Source: Aminobacterium mobile DSM 12262 (GTDB lineage Bacteria > Synergistota > Synergistia > Synergistales > Aminobacteriaceae). Taken from it: a stretch of 64,000 nt of DNA. The stretch is from contig NZ_JAFZ01000003.1 of assembly GCF_000526395.1 (NCBI RefSeq), forward strand, positions 1-64,000, written 5' to 3'. The translations under genes and the position numbers were made by a program. The notes below the pieces were generated by a model. The model searched no databases and had not been told where the DNA came from. It worked only from the letters and a program-made list of their open reading frames with translations. Shown piece by piece: positions 16,136 through 25,100 of this stretch; the first letter of the stretch is position 1; the number at the start of each line of letters is the position of its first letter.

Positions 16136-17344
16136 ATGGCAGACAGAAGATTTTTAATTACGTCGGAATCAGTCACAGAGGGGCATCCAGACAAGATTGC
16201 AGATCAAATTTCTGATGGCGTGCTCGATGCAATTCTGGCTGATGATCCTATGGGGCGGGTAGCTTGCGAAACTCTCGTAACGACAGGATTGGTGTTAGTG
16301 GCTGGAGAGATTAGCACTACTACGTATGTGGATATTCCTAAACTTACTAGAGATATAGTGAAAGAAATCGGTTACACTCGAGCTAAATATGGTTTTGATG
16401 GCGATACGTGTGCTGTTATTACTGCCATTGACGAGCAATCTCCCGACATCGCTCAGGGCGTTAATACGGCTCTTGAGGCTCGAAGCCAGGAAGAGGCGAG
16501 AGAGGTAGAGCTCTCTAGAACAGGAGCTGGGGATCAGGGGATGATGGTGGGCTATGCATGTAATGAAACTGAAGAATACTTGCCCATGCCCATTGCCTTT
16601 GCCCATCGTTTGGCTCGGCGCGTGGCGCAGGTTCGAAAAGACGGAACCATCCCATACCTCCGTCCAGACGGAAAAACTCAGGTTACTCTTGAGTATGTTG
16701 ATGGTCATGCCATTATGGCAGATACAATTATAGTGTCAGTTCAACACCATCCAGGAGCAACAGAAGCTCAAATCCGGGGAGACATTATAGAGCATGTTAT
16801 TACCCCTATTATTCCAGAGCACCTGATGAAACCGGAGACGCGCATTCTTATTAACCCTACCGGTCGTTTTGTGAAGGGTGGCCCTATGGCTGATTCCGGC
16901 CTTACTGGGCGCAAGATTATTGTAGATACCTACGGTGGTTGGGTTCCTCATGGGGGAGGGGCTTTTTCAGGCAAAGACCCGACGAAAGTCGACCGCTCTG
17001 GCGCTTATATGACTCGCTATGCAGCGAAGAACGTAGTTGCAGCCGGGTTGGCTGAAAAATGTCTGATTCAGGTTGCCTATGCTATTGGAGTAGCTGAGCC
17101 AGTTTCAATTATGGTAGATACGTACGGGACAGGGAAGCTCTCTGACGAGGTGTTGACAGATCTTGTAGAGCGGCATTTTGATTTCAGGCCTGCCGCAATG
17201 ATTCGAGACTTGGATTTGCGTCGCCCGCAATATCGTCGACTTGCCGCCTATGGCCATATGGGGCGTATTGATCTCGATCCCCTGCCTGCCTGGGAAAAAA
17301 CCGATCGAGCTGGAGCTTTGGCTCGAGACGCTCGAAATCTTTAA
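16136..17344 (+). CDS. metK: S-adenosylmethionine synthetase
   Basis: Makes S-adenosylmethionine from methionine and ATP as a cytoplasmic tetramer. The family motifs are intact: [19 protein letters not shown] near the N-terminus, [12 protein letters not shown] around residue 125, and [19 protein letters not shown] near residue 265, which binds phosphate and metal. At 402 residues it is full length. GGAGG lies eight bases before the ATG. Its SAM-I riboswitch makes it product-regulated. SAM is also the cofactor of the lysine 2,3-aminomutase encoded at the right end of the window. Confidence 0.98.
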   Translation: MADRRFLITSESVTEGHPDKIADQISDGVLDAILADDPMGRVACETLVTTGLVLVAGEISTTTYVDIPKLTRDIVKEIGYTRAKYGFDGDTCAVITAIDEQSPDIAQGVNTALEARSQEEAREVELSRTGAGDQGMMVGYACNETEEYLPMPIAFAHRLARRVAQVRKDGTIPYLRPDGKTQVTLEYVDGHAIMADTIIVSVQHHPGATEAQIRGDIIEHVITPIIPEHLMKPETRILINPTGRFVKGGPMADSGLTGRKIIVDTYGGWVPHGGGAFSGKDPTKVDRSGAYMTRYAAKNVVAAGLAEKCLIQVAYAIGVAEPVSIMVDTYGTGKLSDEVLTDLVERHFDFRPAAMIRDLDLRRPQYRRLAAYGHMGRIDLDPLPAWEKTDRAGALARDARNL

Positions 17345-17374
17345 AGAAAAAAGAGAGAGCGTATTCAAAAAACG

Positions 17375-17426
17375 AAGTGCACCTCATGCGGGGTTTTATG
17401 TCCAACTTTTGAGGTGCACTTTTTTG
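17375..17426 (+). terminator. Intrinsic terminator of metK
   Basis: Perfect 12-bp arms AAGTGCACCTCA (17375-17386) and TGAGGTGCACTT (17410-17421) followed by TTTT. It sits between the convergent metK and beta-propeller genes. Confidence 0.9.
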
Positions 17427-17447
17427 TTATTCTTTTCAGTTCAAATA

Positions 17448-18500
17448 TTAACGTATCCTGAAGGCGTATACCTTGCTATCCATGCTGCCAACATAGAGAA
17501 TTCCGTTATAAACAACAGGAGAAGCAAGAATTTCCCGTCCTGTCTGATAGGCCCATTCTTCTTGCCCATTTGCTGCGGAGAGAGCAATAATTTTCCCCGT
17601 ATCTGTTCCAATGTAAACAATCCCATTATCTACTACAGGATTTGCATGAACAGCTCCATCAAGGGTGAAGGTCCAGAGCCTTTGCCCCGTGATGGCGTCT
17701 ATAGCATGAAATACTCCGTTTTGAGTTCCGAAAAAGAGCCGTCCATCTGCAGGAATGGCTGATGTAGTAATAGCCGCGCCAGCATTGTACTTCCACTGGG
17801 GGATGATCCCCTTTATTTTTACTGAGGAAAGACGACCGTCCCAGCTTCCAAAGTAGATAAATCCCTTCCATGTTGTGGAGGCCGTGTCAATGGGGCCACC
17901 AGATCCGCCGCCCCACTGCCTTTTTCCTGTTTTGGGGTCAAGAGCATGAAATTTCCCTGTATGATCTCCCACGTAGAGAAGTCCTTCATGGTAGAGAGGT
18001 GTGGAACGGAGCTCCCTGCCGGTATCGAAGGTCCATAGAACAGCACCGGTAGTAGGGTCAAAGGCATATATTCGCCCATCAGCACTGCCTGCAAAGAGAA
18101 GATCAGAACCGTATATAGGAGATCCCCATATAGCGCCAGGTCCCAAGTCGGTCCCGACCAGAGTTTGCCATAGCAAGTTTCCTGTTTCCCGATTGAGAGC
18201 AAAGATTCTTCCGTCAGTTCCCCCGACAAAAAGAGTGGTATCGTTCATAGCTGGAGAACCGTTGATAGATGTCCCTGCTAGATATTGCCATATCAAAGCT
18301 CCTGTCTCTCCATCTAGAGCGTAGACAGATCCACCTTCATCACCTATGTAGACGGTGTTGTTTGCAGCGGCAGGCGTTCCAGTAAGAGGAGTACTGGCCT
18401 CAAATTGCCAAAGAGGTTGAACTTCCGAAGCCAAGGCAACATAATTGTAAGTAAAGATAGAAAGAGTAACTAACAAAAAAAGGAGGTAACTTTTTTTCAT
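17448..18500 (-). CDS. Exported PQQ-like beta-propeller repeat protein
   Basis: A 350-residue protein with a signal peptide (KKSYLLFLLVTLSIFTYNYVALA) and about eight repeats of the quinoprotein-like blade, each with a pattern like VYIGDEGGSVYALDGETGALIWQ. These blades close into a propeller. No catalytic dehydrogenase residues or cofactor-binding domain are evident, so it is not a PQQ enzyme; it resembles BamB-like or YncE-like binding propellers. GGAGG lies upstream of the ATG. It is a single gene that converges on metK. The ligand or partner is unknown. Confidence 0.85.
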   Translation of the reverse strand: MKKSYLLFLLVTLSIFTYNYVALASEVQPLWQFEASTPLTGTPAAANNTVYIGDEGGSVYALDGETGALIWQYLAGTSINGSPAMNDTTLFVGGTDGRIFALNRETGNLLWQTLVGTDLGPGAIWGSPIYGSDLLFAGSADGRIYAFDPTTGAVLWTFDTGRELRSTPLYHEGLLYVGDHTGKFHALDPKTGKRQWGGGSGGPIDTASTTWKGFIYFGSWDGRLSSVKIKGIIPQWKYNAGAAITTSAIPADGRLFFGTQNGVFHAIDAITGQRLWTFTLDGAVHANPVVDNGIVYIGTDTGKIIALSAANGQEEWAYQTGREILASPVVYNGILYVGSMDSKVYAFRIR

Positions 18501-18541
18501 TCGTTCAGCTCCCCTTTCGAGTCTATATTTATGTAACGTAT

Positions 18542-18577
18542 ACTATAATCTACACTATATTCTACATTATATTAGAC
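18542..18577. repeat. Three tandem 12-bp repeats in the divergent promoter region
   Basis: Units ACTATAATCTAC, ACTATATTCTAC and ATTATATTAGAC follow directly on each other between the divergently transcribed propeller and HD genes (18501-18638). Each carries a TATA-like core, so the array could be overlapping -10 boxes or a regulator site. A TATAAT at 18612-18617 serves the HD gene. Confidence 0.6.
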
Positions 18578-18638
18578 TGTTAATGCAGGCCTAATTACTC
18601 TATATGTACGGTATAATAGCCATCTATATACTCGCTGC

Positions 18639-19439
18639 GTGAAGAAGGTTGATATTCCTATGAAGGTAGAGCATCTTATCCTTGCCCGAAAATGGTTTGA
18701 AGATTTTGTTGCGGATTTTGCCACTCCAGAAGGCGATCTTCCCCATCTGCTTCTTTTGAAAAAGGAACATAGTTATCGAGTGGAGGCGAATAGTGGTTCT
18801 CTCGCCGCAGCCCTTGAATGGGAAGGAGACGCAGTTCGCATAGCAGACGTTCTTGGGTTGCTCCATGATATAGGGCGATTCCCTCAATATCGAGACTATG
18901 GCACCTTTTCTGATGGAAGTTCTATAGATCACGGGGATGCAGGAGTAACCATCCTTGAACGTTCTTTCCCTTGGTCTGGAATCTCCCCCTCAACTAAAAA
19001 AATTCTTCTTGAAGGAATCCGTTACCATAACAAAATGGATATTGCAGACACGTTGTCTCCTGAGGAACGGACTCTATGCCAACTTGTAAGGGATGCGGAT
19101 AAGATCGATATCCTAGCCTTAATTCGACAATGTATAAAAGAGGGGAAAGTACAGGAACTTTCCCCAGGACTGAAAGAGGATGTACCAGTCTCTCCAGATC
19201 TGTTGGAGGATTTAGTGTCTACTGGGAAAGCCTCTTATAAGAAAGTCCACTCATTAACAGATTTCCTTGCATTACAATTGAGTTGGGTATTCGATATCAA
19301 TTACCCTCAAACATTTCAGATGCTTGAAGAAGCGGGAAGTCTCTCCTGGATTGTAGATCAGCTTCAAAAAGAGAAGGAGTTGCTTCCTTTTATCGAGGAA
19401 GCCATGAAGCATGTAGAGGCACAACTTGCCCTTTTATAG
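18639..19439 (+). CDS. HD domain metal-dependent phosphohydrolase
   Basis: A 266-residue cytoplasmic HD-superfamily protein. Metal ligands are visible as His in KEHSYRVEANS, HD in GLLHDIGRFPQYR and a later DADKIDIL. SIDHGDAG and GIRYHN add further conserved His residues. Such stand-alone HD proteins hydrolyse nucleotides or other phosphomonoesters; the substrate cannot be told. The start is uncertain: GTG at 18639 (no clear ribosome site, about 22 nt after the TATAAT box) or ATG at 18660. It is a single gene followed by a possible terminator shared with cheW. Confidence 0.8.
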   Translation: MKKVDIPMKVEHLILARKWFEDFVADFATPEGDLPHLLLLKKEHSYRVEANSGSLAAALEWEGDAVRIADVLGLLHDIGRFPQYRDYGTFSDGSSIDHGDAGVTILERSFPWSGISPSTKKILLEGIRYHNKMDIADTLSPEERTLCQLVRDADKIDILALIRQCIKEGKVQELSPGLKEDVPVSPDLLEDLVSTGKASYKKVHSLTDFLALQLSWVFDINYPQTFQMLEEAGSLSWIVDQLQKEKELLPFIEEAMKHVEAQLALL

Positions 19440-19458
19440 AAATAGAAAAGGAAAAGGA

Positions 19459-19541
19459 AAAGAGGAGGAGCTGTTCAGCACTCCAAAAGTTGGACAAAGA
19501 AGCCAGCATTTGGAGGTGCATTTCAAGCCCCCCTCTTTTTT
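19459..19541. terminator. Possible bidirectional terminator between the HD gene and cheW
   Basis: AAAGAGGAGG (19459-19468) can pair with the CCCCCCTCTTT stretch ending near 19538, followed by more T residues. The loop is long (about 60 nt) and includes a smaller GGAGCTG/CAGCACTCC hairpin, so confidence is low. Confidence 0.4.
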
Positions 19542-20011
19542 TATGCGGTGGTTTCTACTTCGCTAAGCTCCGCTTGCTCTTCAAAAGAAAAAACCTTGTT
19601 AAGATCAAGAATGATGATCAGGCGTTTCTCAACTTTAGCAACACCGGTAATAAATTCCTGATTCATTCCCATGGCGATCATTTGGGGAGGTGTCTCTACT
19701 GCGCCGTCTGGGATCCGCAGAATTTCACTGACCCCGTCTACGAGAATTCCTACCATCTGAGATTCCATATTGACAACAATAATTCGTCGCTGTCCGTCAT
19801 CTTCCACAGTTGTGTTTCCAATTCCAAAACGCTTGCATAAATCTACGATAGGAACAATCTGCCCGCGGAGGTTTACAATCCCTTCAATAAAATTCGAGGC
19901 TTGAGGAATTTTCGTAATTTCCTGAGTCCTGACGATCTCTCGTACTTGTGAGATGTCGATGCCAAATTCTTCGCTGCCAAGAGCAAACACTACTAATTGT
20001 TGTTCAGCCAT
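19541..20011 (-). CDS. cheW: Chemotaxis coupling protein CheW
   Basis: A 156-residue CheW-domain protein that links chemoreceptors to the CheA kinase. The family pattern is clear: QLVVFALGSEEFGIDISQVREIV, then IPQASNFIEGIVNLRGQIVPIVDL, then RIIVVNMESQMVGILVDGVSEILRI, and FITGVAKVEKRLIIILDLNKVF. It is a single-domain protein. No receptor or CheA gene lies next to it, so it is encoded apart from the main chemotaxis operon. It implies a motile organism. The upstream stretch 20012-20192 holds an AT-rich spacer with no clear gene. Confidence 0.95.
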   Translation of the reverse strand: MAEQQLVVFALGSEEFGIDISQVREIVRTQEITKIPQASNFIEGIVNLRGQIVPIVDLCKRFGIGNTTVEDDGQRRIIVVNMESQMVGILVDGVSEILRIPDGAVETPPQMIAMGMNQEFITGVAKVEKRLIIILDLNKVFSFEEQAELSEVETTA

Positions 20012-20210
20012 ATCCTTGTCTTCACCTTCCTTTGTGAGGATCAGAACTTCAACCTATATTAATAATAGCAAAGAATCGGAAAATAATCGTGTCGAGTTGC
20101 ATAAAATCTTTGATAGTGGTAATAATAAATATTAGTAAAAGTAATAAAATAAATACCGGTTAGCTATATTAATAGCAGTTTTAATTTTCTTAATGAGAGA
20201 GGTGCTTTGT

Positions 20211-21302
20211 ATGAAAAGTCTTAATTCCCTTCTCATGTCTCGCATTGGACCTATCATCACAGGCGGGGTTGTTGGGCTTCTTGCCGCTCTTCTGGTGCAT
20301 TGGGGAAATCCGGGCAACATGGGAATCTGTGTCGCATGTTTTACCAGAGATATAGCTGGTGCTCTAGGGCTTCATCGGGCAGCTGTGGTTCAGTATATTC
20401 GTCCGGAAATAGCCGGCTTTATTCTCGGCTCTTTCATTTCAGCTCTTGCGTATCGCGAATATGTTCCTCGCAGCGGGTCTTCTCCAGTGATCCGTTTCTT
20501 TTTGGGCATGTTTGCGATGATAGGGGCTTTAGTTTTTCTTGGTTGCCCATGGAGAGCGTATCTCCGGTTAGCCGGAGGAGATTGGAATGCCATTGCTGGC
20601 ATTGCCGGTCTTGTTGCGGGCATAGGTATTGGTATTGTTTTCTTGTGGAAGGGCTTTAGTCTGGGGCGTTCTTATGAGTCAGCGAAACCATCAGGCCTGT
20701 TTATGCCCATAGCAGCTGTGGCTCTTCTTGTTTTGCTTATTATGGCGCCAACTTTTGGTCCTGAAGGTTCTGGCCCTATCTTTTTTTCGGAGAAGGGCCC
20801 GGGGGCAGCTCATGCTCCTCTTATGGTGGCTCTTGCTGTAGGCCTTATTGTTGGATGGATGGCGCAGAGGAGCCGTTTCTGTACAGTAGGAGCTATTCGT
20901 GATCTTATTATGTTGCGAGATGCTCATCTATTTAACGGAGTTTTGGCTTTTATCGTCGTAGCTTTTGTGGCGAATATGGCATTAGGACAGTTTCATCCTG
21001 GCTTTGAGGGACAGCCTGTGGCTCATTCCAATGCTCTTTGGAACTTTATGGGGATGGTTGTGTCTGGCCTGGCCTTTACGTTGGCAGGCGGATGCCCTGG
21101 CCGTCAGTTTATTATGAGTGGCGAAGGTGATGGCGATGCTGCTGTTTTTGTGCTTGGAATGCTTGTTGGTGCGGCATTTAGCCACAACTTCAATTTGGCT
21201 AGCTCTCCTGCAGGGACAGGCGCCTTTGGTCCATCTTCGGTTATAGTCGGCTTCATTTTCTGTCTCGCCGTTGGATTTATGATGCGAGAGAGATTGGATT
21301 AG
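20211..21302 (+). CDS. yedE: YedE-family putative selenium transporter
   Basis: An integral membrane protein of about 363 residues with roughly ten helices and two YeeE/YedE (DUF395-type) repeats. Key cysteines occur in GNMGICVACFTRDIAG, FLGCPWRAYLRLAGG, QRSRFCTVGAIRDLIM and AGGCPGRQF. YedE/YeeE proteins move sulfur or selenium species such as thiosulfate; the YedE subgroup is linked with selenium use. The track's first ATG is 20193, but ATG 20211 has GAGAGGTG nine bases upstream and gives the better N-terminus. It is followed 11 bp later by a TusA-like gene, its usual partner. Confidence 0.88.
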   Translation: MKSLNSLLMSRIGPIITGGVVGLLAALLVHWGNPGNMGICVACFTRDIAGALGLHRAAVVQYIRPEIAGFILGSFISALAYREYVPRSGSSPVIRFFLGMFAMIGALVFLGCPWRAYLRLAGGDWNAIAGIAGLVAGIGIGIVFLWKGFSLGRSYESAKPSGLFMPIAAVALLVLLIMAPTFGPEGSGPIFFSEKGPGAAHAPLMVALAVGLIVGWMAQRSRFCTVGAIRDLIMLRDAHLFNGVLAFIVVAFVANMALGQFHPGFEGQPVAHSNALWNFMGMVVSGLAFTLAGGCPGRQFIMSGEGDGDAAVFVLGMLVGAAFSHNFNLASSPAGTGAFGPSSVIVGFIFCLAVGFMMRERLD

Positions 21303-21313
21303 GAGGAAATAAG

Positions 21314-21532
21314 ATGAGCGAATCTCGTATTGTTGATGCTCGAGGCCTTTCTTGTCCCCAGCCAGTTCTTGAGACGCGGAAAGTTCTTAAAGATTTGACT
21401 GGTGGCCGGGTGGAAATATTAGTAGACACTGTAACATCTCGGGAAAATGTGGCTCGTTTTGGGCGAAGCCAGAAATGGAACGTTGCCATCGACGAATTTG
21501 AAGGTGGATATAAAGTGATTCTTACGAAGTAA
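21314..21532 (+). CDS. TusA/YedF-like sulfurtransferase
   Basis: A 72-residue TusA-fold protein with the sulfur-carrier motif DARGLSCPQPVLETRK; the Cys of CPQP is the persulfide site. Paired with YedE it would accept sulfur or selenium at the membrane and pass it on. YedF proteins proper carry a second C-terminal domain, which is absent here, so it is the short form. AGGAGG lies upstream and it forms an operon with yedE. No selD, selA or selB is in the window, so a selenium role remains inferred. Confidence 0.88.
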   Translation: MSESRIVDARGLSCPQPVLETRKVLKDLTGGRVEILVDTVTSRENVARFGRSQKWNVAIDEFEGGYKVILTK

Positions 21533-21649
21533 ATGCCTATGGATACTTTATTTTTGAATTCTTTTGTTGAAGCGAGTCTCCCTTTTAGGATAGAATAGGC
21601 AAGCTTGTCTAAAAATAGCAAAGGCAAGATCTATGCTAAAAGAGGAGAG

Positions 21650-22747
21650 ATGTTGTTGAGCCGTTCCATTCCTGTTTTAAAAGTGGGAAAGTATCAGCCG
21701 CGTTACCCCCTGGTTCAGGGGGGGATGGGCGTCGCTATATCCGGCCCGAATTTGGCGGGACATGTGGCGCGTTATGGAGGGGTCGGCACGATTGCCAGTG
21801 TAGGGTTAGCCTGTACTGAACCTTATTACAACGGTCATAACTATTTTGAGGCTAATCAGAGAGCGGTCAAAGAGGGGCTCATACGAGCTCGAGAGATTAC
21901 AGGAGAGTCGGGCGTTCTCGCTGTCAACTGCATGGTGGCCCTTACTGACTATGAACTCCACGTGCGAGCTGCGTGCGAGGGCGGAGTCAATATTATTATT
22001 TCAGGAGCTGGGTTGCCCATCAAGCTTCCTGACTATACCAAGGATTTCCCCGATGTAGCGCTCGTTCCTATTGTCAGCTCTACGAAGGCTGCGAGTCTTC
22101 TGGCCCGTCGGTGGGAACGTTTGTACCATCGTCTTCCTGATGGCTTTGTAGTGGAAACGCCTCTTTACGCAGGAGGACACCTTGGGGTAACAAAAATGGA
22201 GCAAGTAGAGAATCCAGAATTTTCCCTGGATGTAGTAATACCAGAGTTAGTAGAGTATTTAGAGAAAGAGCTGAAAGCTCCGATTCCTATTATTGCTGCA
22301 GGAGGAATCTGGACAAGGGAAGATGTGGAACATGCTTTTGATCTTGGTGCCAGTGGCGTGCAAATGGGAACCCGTTTCGCCTGTACTTTTGAAGGGGATG
22401 CATCAGATCGTTTTAAGCAGGCATATATTGACGCTACAGAAGATGATGTTGTGATTATTCAGAGTCCAGCAGGTCTTCCGGGCCGAGCCATTCGGTCTCC
22501 CTTCATAGAGAAGTACTTAAACGGCGAAGTAGGGAGAAAACCGTGTATTGCTAACTGTCTAACCCATTGCCGTTATCGTACGGAGAAAAAGACATTCTGC
22601 ATTGCGCAAGCCCTTATGGATGCCTACTTCGGTAATTGGGAAGAAGGATTATTTTTCTGTGGCTCCAATGTGACGAAAATTACCAAGATGGAACATGTAG
22701 CAGATATTATTGAAGAACTTTTTGGATCAAACGAGGGGAATGAGTAA
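21650..22747 (+). CDS. Nitronate monooxygenase-like / FabK-like flavoprotein
   Basis: A TIM-barrel FMN protein of the 2-nitropropane dioxygenase superfamily, about 365 residues. The start of the barrel reads YPLVQGGMGVAISGPNLAGHVARYGGVGTIA, and the FMN phosphate loop includes PIIAAGGIWTREDVEHAFDLGASGVQMGTRF. The C-terminal part has a Cys cluster (KPCIANCLTHCRYRTEKKTFCIAQAL) that goes beyond the simple nitronate monooxygenases and could hold a metal or Fe-S site. The start is uncertain: ATG 21650 or a TTG just after it; the frame also opens at 21605. A strong terminator follows. The substrate is unknown. Confidence 0.8.
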   Translation: MLLSRSIPVLKVGKYQPRYPLVQGGMGVAISGPNLAGHVARYGGVGTIASVGLACTEPYYNGHNYFEANQRAVKEGLIRAREITGESGVLAVNCMVALTDYELHVRAACEGGVNIIISGAGLPIKLPDYTKDFPDVALVPIVSSTKAASLLARRWERLYHRLPDGFVVETPLYAGGHLGVTKMEQVENPEFSLDVVIPELVEYLEKELKAPIPIIAAGGIWTREDVEHAFDLGASGVQMGTRFACTFEGDASDRFKQAYIDATEDDVVIIQSPAGLPGRAIRSPFIEKYLNGEVGRKPCIANCLTHCRYRTEKKTFCIAQALMDAYFGNWEEGLFFCGSNVTKITKMEHVADIIEELFGSNEGNE

Positions 22748-22756
22748 TTCTCCCTT

Positions 22757-22794
22757 AGGCGAACTCTTCCTAGAGTAGAGTTCGCCTTTTCTTT
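22757..22794 (+). terminator. Intrinsic terminator
   Basis: Perfect 11-bp arms AGGCGAACTCT and AGAGTTCGCCT with a 9-nt loop, then TTTTCTTT, between the flavoprotein and the MscS-like gene. Confidence 0.92.
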
Positions 22795-22809
22795 CGGGAG
22801 TGGTGTACA

Positions 22810-25095
22810 GTGTTTAGAAAAACCTTTTTTTCAGCAAATGTCTTCATGCTTTTGAGTGTACTATCCCTTCTATTCTTAGCGTCTGCGGCTATGGCTCAAG
22901 TCCCTTCGCTCCCTTCACAGCTCGCCACAGAAGAGTCTACATCTCAAGAATCTCCGTATACAGTAGAGAAGGTACAGGCACGAGTAGAAGAGATACAAAA
23001 GAATATTGATAGTTTACGAGCTTCAGAAAAACAGTTGACATCGGAACAAGGTGGGCTTTCGTCATTCCAATTTCAGGAGCGTTTAGGCCTTTTTGAATCG
23101 CTGTTGACCCTATATCGGCGTTTCCAGTCTCTTTCAGATCGTATTGCTCAATTGCAGGCTGATTTTGACCGTAGGCAGAGCGATATGAAGAGAGATGTGG
23201 CTGCTTTCGTAGAAAAAAAGCCTCCCTACTCTCTTAGTTTTTATGAGGGCTATAGAGAACACCTCGATCCTATTTCCCAGGAAATCGATACTATAAGTTA
23301 TGGACAACGTTTTGTTGAAGGCAGTCTCCCTTCTCTTCGCGATAGGGCAAGGGTTGATGAACAACGTCTCGTAGCCTTGGAAGAGGCATTGCAAAATGGG
23401 GGGACTTCCGAGTGGGAGAAACAACAGGCAGAATTACAGCTTGAAAGGGATCGTTTGCTATTTGCCTCAGGAGAAAAGTCCTTGGAAGAAAGCCGCCTCC
23501 GCCTTAATCTTTTAGAGATGGACAAGAAAAATTTGCTTGATGGGTTGAAATGGATTGGGCAAAATCTTCAATATGATGAGGCAGATCTGAACAGGCAGAT
23601 CGATCAGATAAAAGAGAGAGAAGCAGATCTTCAGCGTCAGGCAGATGAGCTGAGGAAAGACCTTAATACAGCTACAGAGGAACTGGTGAACGCACAAACC
23701 CACTTCGAGACGGCGCCGGAAGGAGAAAAGAAAGATATATATAAGGCTGCCTTAAAGGAAAAAGAAGTATGGCAGACATACTATCAGACGGCCCTTGACC
23801 AAACAGATCAGGCGAGGCTCTGGGAGGAAGAGACGAGAGAAATTTGGGAAGCTCGATATAGGTTACTGCAGAAAAAACTTCCTACGGAAGAGCTCGTGAA
23901 ACTTCAAGTAGATGTGAACGTCCGAAAGAAAAACCTCGACAGCTTGTTGCTTGGATTGCAGAAAAAACAAATTTCCTTGCAATCGAGGCTTTTATCGGTA
24001 AATAATCTTTATGCTTCTCAAAATGAAAGTTCTCAAGTGTTGAAGTTCCTGAAAAGAGAGAGCGATGGATTAAAAAAACAGGCAGAACTTAATACCCAAT
24101 ATATGTCTCGGTTACTAGGGGTATCTATGCTCAATAATCGCTTGCTTGAAGAGGTAGACAGCCGACTAGGGTCGGTAACGCTCACGGAAAAGGTTTCTTC
24201 AGCAGGTCGTGAGAGGGTTTTGGCGTTTCTTAATTTCCAGTTATGGTCTGGGAACGGCTATACCATTACAATTAAAAAATTGATCCTGGCAGTTATTATT
24301 GTACTTTTGGGGTTGCTTATAAGCCGTAAAGTGACCAAGTGGTTTACGAAGCGTCTTCTTGAACGATTTGAGATGGACCCTACCGCAGCTATGGCGATAC
24401 AGAAAGGGCTTTTCTTTTTCCTCACCTTTCTTTTTGTCCTCATGGCTTTAGATATGGTAAATATTCCTTTAACGGCTTTTGCCTTTCTAGGTGGTGCTCT
24501 TGTTCTTGGCCTTGGCATTGGCGCTCAAAATTTTTTCAGCAACCTTATCAGCGGTTTGATTCTCTTTATGAGCAAGCCCTTCAGACTACGAGATGTGGTG
24601 CAGGTTGATGATGTTCTCGGTACAGTTGAAGAGATAGGGGCACGTTCTACCAGAATTCGTACTTTTGATAATGTAGACGTGCTTGTTCCGAATCGATATT
24701 TTTTGGAGAATCGAATTATAAACTGGAATCTTTCCGATCAGTTGCTTCGAGGGGTTGTAAGCGTTGGCGTGGCTTATGGCTCTCCAGTAAAGGACGTAGA
24801 GAGGCTTCTTCTTCAGGCAGCAACGTCTCATCCTAATGTGCTTTCTATGCCAGAACCCTATGTAGTGTTCCGAAATTTCGGTACCAGTGCTCTTGAGTTC
24901 GATCTCTATTTTTGGCTGGACATGCGCCAAACGGCTCGTTTTAAGGTGCAAAGCGATCTGCGTTATAAAATACTTGATCTTTTTGAAACGCAAAAAGTTT
25001 CCATTGCCTTCCCTCAAATGGACATTCATCTCGATGCAGCGGCTCCTCTTCCTGTGACAGTAACGCATGGGGAAAGGGATAATAGGAGGGAATAA
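22810..25095 (+). CDS. Large MscS-family mechanosensitive channel with coiled-coil periplasmic domain
   Basis: A 761-residue protein: signal peptide (LLSVLSLLFLASAAMAQ), a long coiled-coil region of about 430 residues (many Gln/Glu/Arg heptads such as LQRQADELRKDLNTATEEL), then membrane helices and a C-terminal MscS channel domain. The pore helix is seen in GGALVLGLGIGAQNFFSNLISGLIL and the beta domain in LRDVVQVDDVLGTVEEIGARSTRIRTFDNVDVLVPN. This is the MscK/MscM-like layout. It protects against osmotic downshock. It starts with GTG, GGAG nine bases upstream. The RocB-type gene starts 6 bp downstream of its stop, so they may be cotranscribed. Confidence 0.9.
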   Translation: MFRKTFFSANVFMLLSVLSLLFLASAAMAQVPSLPSQLATEESTSQESPYTVEKVQARVEEIQKNIDSLRASEKQLTSEQGGLSSFQFQERLGLFESLLTLYRRFQSLSDRIAQLQADFDRRQSDMKRDVAAFVEKKPPYSLSFYEGYREHLDPISQEIDTISYGQRFVEGSLPSLRDRARVDEQRLVALEEALQNGGTSEWEKQQAELQLERDRLLFASGEKSLEESRLRLNLLEMDKKNLLDGLKWIGQNLQYDEADLNRQIDQIKEREADLQRQADELRKDLNTATEELVNAQTHFETAPEGEKKDIYKAALKEKEVWQTYYQTALDQTDQARLWEEETREIWEARYRLLQKKLPTEELVKLQVDVNVRKKNLDSLLLGLQKKQISLQSRLLSVNNLYASQNESSQVLKFLKRESDGLKKQAELNTQYMSRLLGVSMLNNRLLEEVDSRLGSVTLTEKVSSAGRERVLAFLNFQLWSGNGYTITIKKLILAVIIVLLGLLISRKVTKWFTKRLLERFEMDPTAAMAIQKGLFFFLTFLFVLMALDMVNIPLTAFAFLGGALVLGLGIGAQNFFSNLISGLILFMSKPFRLRDVVQVDDVLGTVEEIGARSTRIRTFDNVDVLVPNRYFLENRIINWNLSDQLLRGVVSVGVAYGSPVKDVERLLLQAATSHPNVLSMPEPYVVFRNFGTSALEFDLYFWLDMRQTARFKVQSDLRYKILDLFETQKVSIAFPQMDIHLDAAAPLPVTVTHGERDNRRE

Positions 25096-25100
25096 AACTC

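Noticed and set aside
17241-17762. Plus-strand frame running from the end of metK through its terminator
   Set aside because: It overlaps metK in another frame, crosses a strong terminator and lies antisense to the propeller gene.
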